A stretch of 64,000 bases of DNA, taken from the NCBI GenBank assembly GCA_946540005.1, contig CAMNHY010000001.1:1-64000 (forward strand), written 5' to 3'. The notes below the pieces were generated by a model, which saw only the letters and a list, made by a program, of their open reading frames with translations, searched no databases and was not told the origin of the DNA. Source of the stretch: an uncultured Clostridium sp. Lineage in GTDB: Bacteria > Bacillota_I > Bacilli_A > Acholeplasmatales > Anaeroplasmataceae. A program made the position numbers and the translations under genes. Below, piece after piece: positions 1 to 7,635 of this stretch. How positions within the stretch are numbered: the stretch's first letter is position 1; each line of letters starts with the position of its first letter.

Positions 1-83
1 CAACTTAAAAGAAACAATCTGTGCAAAAATCTAATAAATGTTAAATTATTTAATAGAGGCTTTTAAATTGTCACTTAACGATT

Positions 84-125
84 TTTAAAAAAATAAAAAA
101 CCTTATAGTTTTAAAGTCTATAAGG
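84..125 (-). terminator. Intrinsic terminator of rpoE
   Basis: Perfect 8-bp inverted repeat (101-108 with 118-125, loop 9 nt), followed on the minus strand by a T-rich run (84-100). It begins 13 bases beyond the rpoE stop codon. I see no gene in bases 1-83. Confidence 0.85.
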
Positions 126-137
126 TATAATTATTGA

Positions 138-686
138 TTAATTATCGTATTTATCTTCGTATTCATCCATTGTAGAATTATACTTTTCTTCATCAAATTC
201 TGATAAATCATCATCTGAGTCATCAGTATAATCGTCTTCTTCATCTGAATCTGAATAACTGTCCTCTGAATCACGATCGATTAGATCATCTTCTTCATCA
301 TCTTCATCGTCGTCTTCTTCATCGTCCTCGTCATCTTCTTCATCTTCATCATCATAATCATCGTCTTCTTCATCATCAACGTATCCAAGATCAAGATCTT
401 CCTCTTCGCTTTCTTCAGCATTAACGAATTTAGATCCATCCTTGTCATATTCATCTAATGAATGACGAGTTTTTAAATCCCACTTCTTAGTAGTTAAGAA
501 GACAAATTTTGAACTAGTACAAATTTCCATATATAAATTAGAAAGTGTTTCAGCATCAGTGCTATCTAATCCAGCAGCTTCTAATGTTTTGCTTAAAAGT
601 TCAGATATTTCTAAACCATCTTCACTTTCTTTAACCATCTCATACGCAATGTCAATTAAAGACATGTTGGCAAAATTCTTCTCCAT
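138..686 (-). CDS. rpoE: DNA-directed RNA polymerase subunit delta
   Basis: Delta is the small Bacillota-specific RNA polymerase subunit that promotes recycling of the enzyme and tunes promoter selectivity. The 182 residues have the family's two parts: a folded N-terminal HARE-HTH domain (about 1-75, beginning MSLIDIAYEMVKE after a short lead, with the conserved WDLKTRHSL end) and a long, almost purely Asp/Glu C-terminal tail (about 90-182). Length is close to the usual 170-190. The ATG at 684-686 has a clear ribosome site (GGAGGAA) and a matching promoter at 716-744. It is monocistronic, with its own terminator. The low-complexity tail is normal for the family and is not a sequencing artefact. 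Confidence 0.95.
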   Translation of the reverse strand: MEKNFANMSLIDIAYEMVKESEDGLEISELLSKTLEAAGLDSTDAETLSNLYMEICTSSKFVFLTTKKWDLKTRHSLDEYDKDGSKFVNAEESEEEDLDLGYVDDEEDDDYDDEDEEDDEDDEEDDDEDDEEDDLIDRDSEDSYSDSDEEDDYTDDSDDDLSEFDEEKYNSTMDEYEDKYDN

Positions 687-715
687 ATTGTTCCTCCGTT
701 AAAAGACTACAAAAT

Positions 716-744
716 ATTTTACATTAAAGTTTACTTTTTTTCAA
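716..744 (-). promoter_or_regulatory. SigA-type promoter of rpoE
   Basis: Minus strand: -35 TTGAAA (739-744), 17-bp spacer, -10 TAAAAT (716-721), followed by the rpoE ribosome site and start at 686. Confidence 0.7.
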
Positions 745-795
745 GTGGTTAGATTGTTTTAGAAAACTTGATATAGTTAAACTTTAATTTATTTT

Positions 796-1161
796 TTATT
801 CTTTAATTAATAATACAATTCTAATATTACCTATTAATTCATTTTCATAAAAATAATCATATTCAAATGAAATATGATTATTAGTAACTTTTACATTATA
901 CGTATTTACTTCAAAAGGAAAAGATAATGTTTCTGAATGATACATTGATTTTGTTCTTTTACCTTCAATATAATTAATTTCAGAATTTATATTACCACTT
1001 CTTTTAAGAAGTATTTCTTTTGAACTAATTGGCTTAACATAAATAGAAGTACCTATATTTTTTTTATCTTCAAATTTATAGCCACCATCAATTAATTGAC
1101 AATCAGCTTCAAAACTTAAATTAGAATCGCCTCTTTGATAACTATAAAATTTTACTTTCAT
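796..1161 (-). CDS. DUF1934 (YwiB-like) beta-barrel protein
   Basis: A 121-residue protein of the DUF1934/YwiB family, a lipocalin-like small beta-barrel of unknown function. What shows it is the alternating strand pattern and the central KRSGNINSEINYIEGKRT segment, which corresponds to the family's 'R-G-x-x-N-S-x-x-x-F-x-x-G' region. The ATG at 1161 is preferred: it starts one base after the recR stop with AGGA in the recR tail, whereas the longer reading begins at a TTG inside recR. It is the last gene of the dnaX-ebfC-recR transcript. No signal peptide, so presumably cytoplasmic. Confidence 0.75.
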   Translation of the reverse strand: MKVKFYSYQRGDSNLSFEADCQLIDGGYKFEDKKNIGTSIYVKPISSKEILLKRSGNINSEINYIEGKRTKSMYHSETLSFPFEVNTYNVKVTNNHISFEYDYFYENELIGNIRIVLLIKE

Positions 1162-1162
1162 A

Positions 1163-1762
1163 CTAATATTTAATCCTACCTTCAAGCGCTTTTAATACTG
1201 TCATTTCATCAGCATAACTTAAATCTCCACCTACAGGTAGTCCGTGCGCTATTCTTGTAATTTTAACATCACTTTCTTCTAAAAGTGTCTTAATATATCT
1301 TGATGTTGTTTCTCCTTGTAATGTAGCATTACAAGCTAAAATTACTTCTTTAACAGTACCATTTTTAACACGCTCTAATAATTCAGCAATTCTAATATCT
1401 TCAACACCTATGCCATTTGAAAAATCAATTGCACCATTTAATACATGATATACACCTTTATATTGTCCTAATCTTTCTAAGACAAATAAATCTTTAACAT
1501 TTTCACATACCATTATTTGTGTTTTATCTCTATTTGGATCATTACAAATATCACAAATATCATTTTCTGTTAAATTACCACATATTGGGCAAGTATGTAG
1601 GTTTTTCTTAACATTGATAAAGCTATTAGCAAAATTATTAGCTTCCTCTAAGCTCATATTAGAGAATACATACATCGCTAATCTTTCGCTTGTCTTTCTA
1701 CCAATACCTGGTAGACGCATAAAATTAGCTATTAAATCCTCAATAGGCTTTGGGTAATCCAT
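1163..1762 (-). CDS. recR: Recombination mediator RecR
   Basis: RecR acts with RecO (and RecF) to load RecA on gapped, SSB-coated DNA. At 199 residues it has the family length and all parts: helix-hairpin-helix (LPGIGRKTSERLA, about 18-30), a four-cysteine zinc finger (CPICGNLTENDICDIC, about 58-73), and a Toprim domain (about 83-175) ending in the ARGLPVGGDL-type segment, here AHGLPVGGDLSYAD. Its ribosome site (GGAGG) lies inside the end of ebfC, three bases upstream. The order dnaX-ebfC-recR is conserved in Bacillota. Confidence 0.97.
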   Translation of the reverse strand: MDYPKPIEDLIANFMRLPGIGRKTSERLAMYVFSNMSLEEANNFANSFINVKKNLHTCPICGNLTENDICDICNDPNRDKTQIMVCENVKDLFVLERLGQYKGVYHVLNGAIDFSNGIGVEDIRIAELLERVKNGTVKEVILACNATLQGETTSRYIKTLLEESDVKITRIAHGLPVGGDLSYADEMTVLKALEGRIKY

Positions 1763-1765
1763 AGA

Positions 1766-2068
1766 CTAGAATAAGCCTCCAAATCCCATGTTACCAAATG
1801 CACCCATAGCTTCTTGACTATCTTTTTCAATTTGACTAATACAATCTTGGAATGCAGCAGCTAATGCATCTTGAATCATTTCAATATCATCTTTAGATTC
1901 AAATGCATCTGGTGAAATCTTAACACCTTTAACTTCATGAGCACCTGTCATAGAAACTTCAACAATACCAGCAGATTTACCAGTATATACTGTTTCTTCA
2001 ATACGCTTTTGTGCCTCCATCATTTCCTTTTGCATCTTTCTAATTTTCATCATTGCAGCTTGATTCAT
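1766..2068 (-). CDS. ebfC: YbaB/EbfC nucleoid-associated protein
   Basis: A 100-residue member of the YbaB/EbfC family, small dimeric DNA-binding proteins thought to organise the nucleoid and influence recombination. It opens with the typical Met/Lys/Gln-rich amphipathic helix (MMKIRKMQKEMMEAQKRIEE), then three strands (KSAGIVEVSMTGAHEVKGVKI) and a C-terminal helix with Gly-rich end (MGAFGNMGFGGLF). A consensus AGGAGG ribosome site precedes the ATG at 2068. It sits between dnaX and recR, as in many genomes. Confidence 0.95.
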   Translation of the reverse strand: MNQAAMMKIRKMQKEMMEAQKRIEETVYTGKSAGIVEVSMTGAHEVKGVKISPDAFESKDDIEMIQDALAAAFQDCISQIEKDSQEAMGAFGNMGFGGLF

Positions 2069-2093
2069 AATATTTTTCCTCCTAATATTCTAA

Positions 2094-3770
2094 TTAATTA
2101 TCAAAAAATTCATCAATTGGGTCTTTAACCTCAATTTTGACTTCTTTTGCAACATGTTTAAATATTTTAATCTTATATTCACTAATTTCAGGTTTAGTTT
2201 CACCTGATTTAAATTTGTTAACCCATTCATTTGAAATTTCATTCCAAATAGAAGAATTTACAAAATAGATTTGTTCAAATTGATAATCTTTATTTAACTT
2301 ATCTAAAATATCTTTATAAAGTGGATCTTTCATAGCTCTATTACATGTACCTTCAGTAGGAAGAGTGAATATAACAGCTTTTTCAGATACACATACAACT
2401 TTTGCACTTTCTAAAATTGGAAAATCTATTTTTAAATTCTCTAATTTTAGAGTGACATCATTTCTTAATTGCTTATTACCATTATTTAACACTTCATTTA
2501 ATTCTTTAGAAGTTATACAATTTGAATAATCAAATGTATCAACTAAAGTGTTTCTATTTTCATATGCTGGTATATCAAAAGATTCATCAGAAAAGCTAAA
2601 ATCATTATTATTTGTGACTTTCATGTTTTTTAACTGTTCTACGGTATTTTCTAATCTTTCTACCTTTCTAAATAAGCTTTGATAATCTACATTATCCTTA
2701 TCTGACATTTTTAAAATACACATTTCTAAGAAAGCTCTTTTTTGATTTGTATATTTAATATCATTTAATGTGTCATTTAATAGACTTAAAAAATTATAAA
2801 CTTTATAACTTGAAATTGTATTTGCAAAGCTTATAAATTCAGGACTTTTATAGATTTTCTTGCTAGAAGAAATCTTATTGATTTTAAACAATAAAACATT
2901 TCTAAGGAAGGTCATAAAATCACTAATTACCTTAGATATTTCCTTTCCTTCATCTAAAATTTTTCCTAAATTATCAAGTGCTTCTGCACCTTGATTATTT
3001 AAAACATTTACCATTAACTCTAATATAGTAGAATCAGATACATTACCAGAGACAGCTAATATATCTTTTTCACTTACTTTCCCAGCAGCATAAGATATTG
3101 CTTCATCTAATAAGCTTAACGCATCTCTCATACCACCATCACATAAAGTTGCGACAAGTTCTAAAGCTTCATCATCAATATCAATTTTCTCTTCCGTTAC
3201 AACTTTTTTTAATCTACTTACTATATCTTGTTCAGCTATAGCCTGGAAATCAAATCTTTGACAACGAGATAAAATTGTTGCAGGAACTTTATGAGGTTCT
3301 GTTGTAGCTAATATGAAAACAACATGTGCAGGTGGTTCCTCAAGAGTTTTAAGTAATGCATTAAAAGCTCCTTGAGATAGCATATGAACTTCATCGATAA
3401 TGTAAACTTTATATTTACATAAAGAAGGTAAATATTTTACATTATCTCTTAACTCTCTAATTTCATCTACACCATTATTAGATGCAGCGTCAATTTCAAT
3501 AACATCAGAAATTGTACCTTTGCTAATTCCTAAACATATAGGTGAAGATTTATCAAAATTATCATTAGGACCATCTTCACAGTTAAGTGCCTTCGCCATA
3601 ATTTTAGCCATAGTTGTTTTACCTGTACCACGTGGTCCAGCAAACAAATATGCATGAGCGACCTTATTTAATCTAATTGCATTTCTAAGTGTTTGAATGA
3701 TAGGCTTTTGACCTGCAACTTCATCAAAAGTTTGTGGTCTATACGCTCTATATAAAGCTACATATGACAA
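2094..3770 (-). CDS. dnaX: DNA polymerase III subunit gamma/tau
   Basis: Clamp-loader ATPase that links the replicative polymerases and loads the beta clamp. Visible parts: Walker A GPRGTGKT (45-52), Walker B with DEVHML (about 125-130), sensor 1 ILATTEPHK and the arginine finger SRCQRFDF; the tau-specific C-terminal part (about 370-558) is short. The zinc module is reduced: the usual four cysteines appear as C64 and C79 only, the middle two being replaced in NFDKSSPIC. The start is TTG (3768-3770), chosen because a strong GAGGTGA ribosome site lies six bases before it and MSYVALYRAYRP matches the family N-terminus. Confidence 0.96.
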   Translation of the reverse strand: MSYVALYRAYRPQTFDEVAGQKPIIQTLRNAIRLNKVAHAYLFAGPRGTGKTTMAKIMAKALNCEDGPNDNFDKSSPICLGISKGTISDVIEIDAASNNGVDEIRELRDNVKYLPSLCKYKVYIIDEVHMLSQGAFNALLKTLEEPPAHVVFILATTEPHKVPATILSRCQRFDFQAIAEQDIVSRLKKVVTEEKIDIDDEALELVATLCDGGMRDALSLLDEAISYAAGKVSEKDILAVSGNVSDSTILELMVNVLNNQGAEALDNLGKILDEGKEISKVISDFMTFLRNVLLFKINKISSSKKIYKSPEFISFANTISSYKVYNFLSLLNDTLNDIKYTNQKRAFLEMCILKMSDKDNVDYQSLFRKVERLENTVEQLKNMKVTNNNDFSFSDESFDIPAYENRNTLVDTFDYSNCITSKELNEVLNNGNKQLRNDVTLKLENLKIDFPILESAKVVCVSEKAVIFTLPTEGTCNRAMKDPLYKDILDKLNKDYQFEQIYFVNSSIWNEISNEWVNKFKSGETKPEISEYKIKIFKHVAKEVKIEVKDPIDEFFDN

Positions 3771-3868
3771 AGTAAATCACCTCACTAGGATTATTATATC
3801 ATATTATTAATTTCTTTTTAATATCAAAAAAATAAGAGTTTGGGTAGCTAAAATCTGACATTTTTCGA

Positions 3869-4597
3869 CTAGTATGTATAGAAATATGATACTTTATTCT
3901 TATATTCTTTATATCCAACAATTTTAGTATGTCTCGATACAATTAAATCTATTACAGTAGTAGCACCAAAATCCCAATTTAAATTAATATTAACTTTACT
4001 GAAAGCTTTTGCAACAAGATCACTACAATAACTTGTAGTATCAGTATTTAATAAGAAAGTAGCATTATATGGTTCTCCAAGTATTGAAACAGCCTCATTG
4101 AATACTTCAATTGCCTCTTCCTCAGTTAATTCAACTCTTAAAATATAATAAGAAGGGAATACATAATGATCATCCCAATTAAATACACTATATATACTTG
4201 CACAATTAGCTCTATCATTTAATGTTGTATCTATTGTATCTGTTGTAAGGATTGAATAATATTCATCATTATAGCTTATACCAACTAAACCAGCATGTCC
4301 TCCAACAGTATTACTTAAAATATTATATATTAAAGGTATTTCAACTGATGAATCTGTTGTAACTAATATATCGCAAAATGAAGGAGCAGCTAAATAATCA
4401 ATTCTTTTTTTAAAAGACTTATTATTTTTATGATAATATTTTATAGTTTCCGTTGATAAACTTTCATCTAATATTTGATTGTCTAAAAAACTATTGAGTT
4501 TGACATTCATAACAATATTTTCAGCTATTGTAGTAAATAATATAAATATTATTATTGATTCAAACAACATTAGTATAATTCGTCTTATCGTTCTCAT
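3869..4597 (-). CDS. Membrane-anchored NlpC/P60-like (YiiX/YebB-type) cysteine hydrolase, putative
   Basis: A 242-residue protein with an N-terminal transmembrane segment (about 7-30). The rest resembles the circularly permuted papain fold of the NlpC/P60 superfamily (YiiX/YebB group): a SFCDILVT strand, then GGHAGLVGI with the putative catalytic His, and later TDTTSYCSDLVAKAF with the putative catalytic Cys in a Cys-Ser-Asp-Leu setting. Such enzymes cut amide, peptide or acyl-ester bonds; the substrate here is unknown, and the topology suggests an action outside the membrane. The ATG at 4597 has no clear ribosome site. It lies alone between dnaX and two parS sites. The fold call rests on motif pattern only. 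Confidence 0.6.
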   Translation of the reverse strand: MRTIRRIILMLFESIIIFILFTTIAENIVMNVKLNSFLDNQILDESLSTETIKYYHKNNKSFKKRIDYLAAPSFCDILVTTDSSVEIPLIYNILSNTVGGHAGLVGISYNDEYYSILTTDTIDTTLNDRANCASIYSVFNWDDHYVFPSYYILRVELTEEEAIEVFNEAVSILGEPYNATFLLNTDTTSYCSDLVAKAFSKVNINLNWDFGATTVIDLIVSRHTKIVGYKEYKNKVSYFYTY

Positions 4598-4633
4598 ATT
4601 TAAGATTATATTTCATAATTATCAATTTAACAA

Positions 4634-4649
4634 TGTTTCACGTGAAACA
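4634..4649. promoter_or_regulatory. parS centromere site 1
   Basis: TGTTTCACGTGAAACA is a perfect 16-bp palindrome and an exact match to the ParB/Spo0J binding consensus. It lies about 2.7 kb left of the DnaA boxes, where bacterial centromeres cluster. No parA or parB is in the window. Confidence 0.95.
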
Positions 4650-4667
4650 TTATGATTTTTATTTTCA

Positions 4668-4683
4668 GGTTTCACGTGAAACC
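4668..4683. promoter_or_regulatory. parS centromere site 2
   Basis: GGTTTCACGTGAAACC is a second perfect palindrome, 34 bp (centre to centre) from the first. It carries the same core TTTCACGTGAAA with changed outer base pairs, so it is likely a second, perhaps weaker, ParB site. Confidence 0.88.
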
Positions 4684-4685
4684 AT

Positions 4686-4707
4686 AAAAAAGAAGCCCGA
4701 AGGCTTC
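4686..4707 (-). terminator. Terminator of the rnpA-yidC-jag transcript
   Basis: Stem GAAGCC/GGCTTC (4692-4697 with 4702-4707), four-base loop, and a T run on the minus strand (4686-4691). It lies just downstream of the jag stop and abuts parS site 2. Confidence 0.85.
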
Positions 4708-4725
4708 AATTTTATAAATTAGTTA

Positions 4726-5316
4726 TTAAACTCTAGGCTTAACGACGATAGCTCTATCTTCGCCTTCACCCTCAGATTCAGTATAAACGTCTCTCCAGTC
4801 AGCTAATTTTTCATGGATTATTAATCTTTCATATGCTGACATTGGTTTAAGCTTAACTGGTTGCTTTGTTGTAGCAACTTCTTTACCAATCTTAGTAGCT
4901 AGGATTTCAAGTTGTCTCTTACGATTTTCTTTGTAATTACCAATATCTAAAGTAATAACAATTTTATCATGAGTAAAAGTACCAATTAGGTTCTTTAATA
5001 AAACTTGTAATGCATCAAGTGTTTTTCCCTTAATACCTATTAATAAAGGATTCTCTGAAGAATCAACGATGAAATGAAGTTCTGATTCACCATTTAATGT
5101 TCTAACCTCGATATTATAGTCAACACCAAGATTATTTAAGATACTTTCAACGTATTTTTTACCCTCTAAAGCTAAAGATACATCTAATAGTGCTTCATAT
5201 TTATTTTCAGATATTTCATTTAAGAATAATCTGTCAGATGAAACATGTAATTTTTCAACAGCTAATTCTAAAGCCTCTTCATAAGAAGTAGCATCTATTT
5301 CTATTCTTTTTTGCAT
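4726..5316 (-). CDS. jag: RNA-binding protein Jag/KhpB (SpoIIIJ-associated)
   Basis: A 196-residue cytoplasmic RNA-binding protein with the three family domains: Jag_N (about 1-50, IEIDATSYEEALELAVEKL), a KH domain with a GIKGKTLDALQ loop, and a C-terminal R3H domain (SAYERLIIHEKLADW... SEGEGEDRAIVV). In other Bacillota KhpB partners KhpA and affects cell division and envelope assembly. A consensus AGGTGA ribosome site precedes the ATG. It lies directly downstream of yidC, the usual arrangement. Confidence 0.95.
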   Translation of the reverse strand: MQKRIEIDATSYEEALELAVEKLHVSSDRLFLNEISENKYEALLDVSLALEGKKYVESILNNLGVDYNIEVRTLNGESELHFIVDSSENPLLIGIKGKTLDALQVLLKNLIGTFTHDKIVITLDIGNYKENRKRQLEILATKIGKEVATTKQPVKLKPMSAYERLIIHEKLADWRDVYTESEGEGEDRAIVVKPRV

Positions 5317-5330
5317 ATGATTTCACCTAC

Positions 5331-6362
5331 CTACTTAGTAATAATGTTAGATTGTTGTTTTAATTTATAATACTTACGTTCGTTCATCTTTCTACCAACG
5401 AATGATTGGAATGTTTGATAAATACCTCCAATTAGCCAGTAAAGAGCTAACGCAGTACTTGATAAAGAGAAGAAGATAAACATTAGAATCATTACAACAT
5501 TCATAATATTCATCATCTTTGCTTGTTGTTGTTGTTCTGCAGTTTGAACTTGCTTTCTTTCTTTTTGCCACTTAGGTTTACGCTTTGCAAGTAGTTGATT
5601 TAAATATGTAATACCAGCAAATAATAAAGCAAGAACAATACCAAAAATAATGTCTTTTGGTTGTGTAGCTTGAGGAACATCATAAGATCCACTTGCTAAT
5701 ACAGATGAATTTATTTCAAATACACCAAATAATTTTGTATTAGATAGTGAGAAAATTCCAGCTGTTGTAGTTTGAATAGCACCATTTGCAGAATAAGTTA
5801 TAACTGATGCATTAATTCTACGTACACACTCATACATTGCCATGAATAATGGGAATTGAATAAGCATTGGTAATACACAACCTAAAGGATTCATATGATA
5901 CTTTTTATAAAGTTTCATCATTTCTTGGCTCATTCTTTGTCTTGCTTCAGGACTATTTTGACCTGCATATTTTTGTTGAATACGTTGCATTTCAGGTTGA
6001 ATAATAGTCATATTTACTTGCATACTGTTAGTTCTTGAATAAATAGGCCATGCAAGAGTTCTAACAATTAATGTAGTAAAGATAATACCCCAAGCATAAG
6101 AATTACCAAGTCCAACTCCAATGCTATGCATTAACCATGCAATAGGATATGAAAGAATTGACACAGGCCATCCTAGTAATGCTTGCCAGAAATTAAATGC
6201 TCCATTATCTTCAACAAAGTTAAAATCAGCTACCCAAGTAGTATATGGTCTAGAATACCAAGAAGCGGCATTTGTTCTGCAACTTGCAAGAGATACAACA
6301 AAAATTAATAAGAATGAAACTAAGATAAACTTAGTTAAATTTCTTTCAAAATAACGTTTCAT
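5331..6362 (-). CDS. yidC: Membrane protein insertase YidC (lipoprotein type)
   Basis: YidC/Oxa1/SpoIIIJ inserts and folds membrane proteins, alone or with Sec. Starting at the ATG at 6362 (AAAGGAG before it) gives 343 residues; an upstream in-frame TTG at 6380 would overlap rnpA and has no ribosome site. The N-terminus is a lipoprotein signal with lipobox LASC (Cys28), as in Gram-positive YidC. The conserved core includes the RTLAWPIYSRTN region with the hydrophilic-groove Arg, the NPLGCVLPMLIQFPLFMAMY segment and ALALYWLIGGIYQTFQSF. A Gln-rich cytoplasmic linker (AEQQQQAK) lies before the last helices. Confidence 0.96.
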   Translation of the reverse strand: MKRYFERNLTKFILVSFLLIFVVSLASCRTNAASWYSRPYTTWVADFNFVEDNGAFNFWQALLGWPVSILSYPIAWLMHSIGVGLGNSYAWGIIFTTLIVRTLAWPIYSRTNSMQVNMTIIQPEMQRIQQKYAGQNSPEARQRMSQEMMKLYKKYHMNPLGCVLPMLIQFPLFMAMYECVRRINASVITYSANGAIQTTTAGIFSLSNTKLFGVFEINSSVLASGSYDVPQATQPKDIIFGIVLALLFAGITYLNQLLAKRKPKWQKERKQVQTAEQQQQAKMMNIMNVVMILMFIFFSLSSTALALYWLIGGIYQTFQSFVGRKMNERKYYKLKQQSNIITK

Positions 6363-6372
6363 TTTTTCTCCT

Positions 6373-6708
6373 TTAGTCAATTATATGTAATTTATGTAAC
6401 AAATAATCAATTTGTTTAACATAGCCATCAAATGTTAAATCATTAACAGTTGGTTTAGCTATAATGAAAACATCCATATTCTTGGAAGTAAGATCAAATT
6501 TTTCTACAGCTGCACGAATTCTTCTTTTAGTTAAATTCCTTGTAACCGCATTGCCTATCTTTTTTCCAACACTTGTCGCAAATCTAAAATGACTGGTTTC
6601 GTTAGTTTCTAATTTATAAAATATAAAGTATTTAGAAAAAGCCTTTGTTCCTTTCTTAAGAACATCTTCAATTTCACTACTTTTTTTTATGCGATATTGT
6701 TTGTTCAT
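6373..6708 (-). CDS. rnpA: Ribonuclease P protein component
   Basis: Protein subunit of RNase P, which binds the 5' leader of pre-tRNA and helps the RNA subunit cut it. The 111 residues match the family in length. The RNR-type motif reads VTRNLTKRRIRAAVEKF, the usual basic helix, preceded by FRFATSVGKKIGNA. It lies between rpmH and yidC, the universal order. A terminator-like hairpin (6722-6780) separates it from rpmH, so part of its transcription is probably attenuated read-through. The RNase P RNA gene is not in this window. Confidence 0.97.
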   Translation of the reverse strand: MNKQYRIKKSSEIEDVLKKGTKAFSKYFIFYKLETNETSHFRFATSVGKKIGNAVTRNLTKRRIRAAVEKFDLTSKNMDVFIIAKPTVNDLTFDGYVKQIDYLLHKLHIID

Positions 6709-6721
6709 GAATATCTCCTAA

Positions 6722-6780
6722 TAAAAAAAGAACCACCACATCATTAAAAAACTTAAAATTTTATTTGATCTGGTAGTTCT
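6722..6780 (-). terminator. Hairpin terminator between rpmH and rnpA
   Basis: Arms AGAACTACCA and TGGTGGTTCT (minus strand; 10 bp with one G-U type mismatch) enclose a 32-base loop and are followed by TTTTTTTAT. Its place between rpmH and rnpA suggests partial termination that lowers rnpA expression relative to ribosomal protein L34. Confidence 0.75.
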
Positions 6781-6801
6781 AGTATTTTCAAATATAACTT
6801 T

Positions 6802-6936
6802 TTATTTAGTTAATTGGTAACGGCCCTTAGCACGTCTAGCAGCAACAACCTTACGGCCTGACTTTGTAGACATTCTGGCACGGAAACCATGAGTTACTTT
6901 TCTCTTATGTTTGTTTGGTTGATATGTTCTCTTCAT
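6802..6936 (-). CDS. rpmH: 50S ribosomal protein L34
   Basis: A 44-residue, highly basic protein, [19 protein letters not shown]... ending GRYQLTK, the standard L34 length and pattern (RTYQPN-, [20 protein letters not shown]). It starts at the ATG 6934-6936, has a consensus promoter upstream (6975-7003), and is the first gene left of oriC. Confidence 0.97.
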   Translation of the reverse strand: MKRTYQPNKHKRKVTHGFRARMSTKSGRKVVAARRAKGRYQLTK

Positions 6937-6974
6937 AATATAGCCTCACTTTCGTACGAAACCATGCAATGACC

Positions 6975-7003
6975 ATTATAAATATTTTTTAATTTTTTGT
7001 CAA
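6975..7003 (-). promoter_or_regulatory. Consensus promoter of rpmH
   Basis: Minus strand -35 TTGACA (6998-7003), 17-bp spacer, -10 TATAAT (6975-6980): a perfect vegetative promoter firing leftward from the edge of oriC, about 32 bp before the rpmH start. Confidence 0.88.
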
Positions 7004-7340
7004 CTAGAATTTATAAAATTGTGCGTAAACCATTTTTTAATTAAATGTTTATTTGTCCATACGCGCGTGCGTATTATATATAAAGGATTAATATTTAACT
7101 TTTATCGAAAATAAAAATATTTAATTTTGATTAAAAAAAGTCTTTATTTTTTATATATTTTTTTATAAGATTATTGCATGATAATTTGAAAGATTAATCA
7201 CTATATATTTTATATTTATTTTACATCAAAATTTTATATCTTTAAACCTTATAAATGATTTATTGAATAAAATGATAAAATAAATTTTAAATTTAATCAT
7301 TTCTATTATCAATAATTAATTTTAATAAATTAGCTTAAAA

Positions 7341-7558
7341 TGTGGATAACTCCACAAAATAAAGTGGATTTTTAGACCCATAATGTGGAAAACTTTTCAA
7401 CTTTTTATAAACAATGTGGAAAAGTGGATAACTCAAATAATCCTTTAGATACAGCATTATTTCTTAAAATAATCCACATTTTGTAAAAATATACCTGATT
7501 TTGGCAAAAAGTTTTCCACATTTTATGTTGATAACTTTTTATTTATTAATGTTGATAA
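7341..7558. promoter_or_regulatory. DnaA-box cluster in oriC
   Basis: Matches and near matches to TTATCCACA: TGTGGATAA (7341-7349, exact on the minus strand), TGTGGAAAA (7384-7392 and 7415-7423), AGTGGATAA (7423-7431), TAATCCACA (7470-7478), TTTTCCACA (7512-7520), TGTTGATAA (7526-7534 and 7550-7558). Orientation switches from reverse to forward and back within the cluster. Confidence 0.88.
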
Positions 7559-7635
7559 TATGTTATACTCAAATTACCTAAATAATTTTGATAAAAAAAT
7601 GCTGAGTTTTTTTGTTTAAGAATAGGAGTAATTAT

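Larger units (their letters stand above)
6937..7635. other. Chromosomal replication origin region (oriC)
   Basis: A 699-base gene-free stretch between divergent rpmH and dnaA. Left to right it holds the rpmH promoter, a GC-rich hairpin (7059-7074) inside otherwise very AT-rich DNA (about 7075-7335, a candidate unwinding region), then a DnaA-box cluster (7341-7558). Transcription is divergent from this point. The left part is nearly pure A/T and contains no credible reading frame. Confidence 0.9.

Noticed and set aside
340-420. Low-complexity repeat-like stretch in rpoE
   Set aside because: It encodes the normal Asp/Glu tail of the delta subunit.
3200-3215. A-rich slippery sequence in dnaX (AAAAAAAG in LKKVV)
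   Set aside because: It lies around residue 190, far before the gamma/tau boundary, and I see no stimulatory hairpin or Shine-Dalgarno around it, so programmed frameshifting is not supported.
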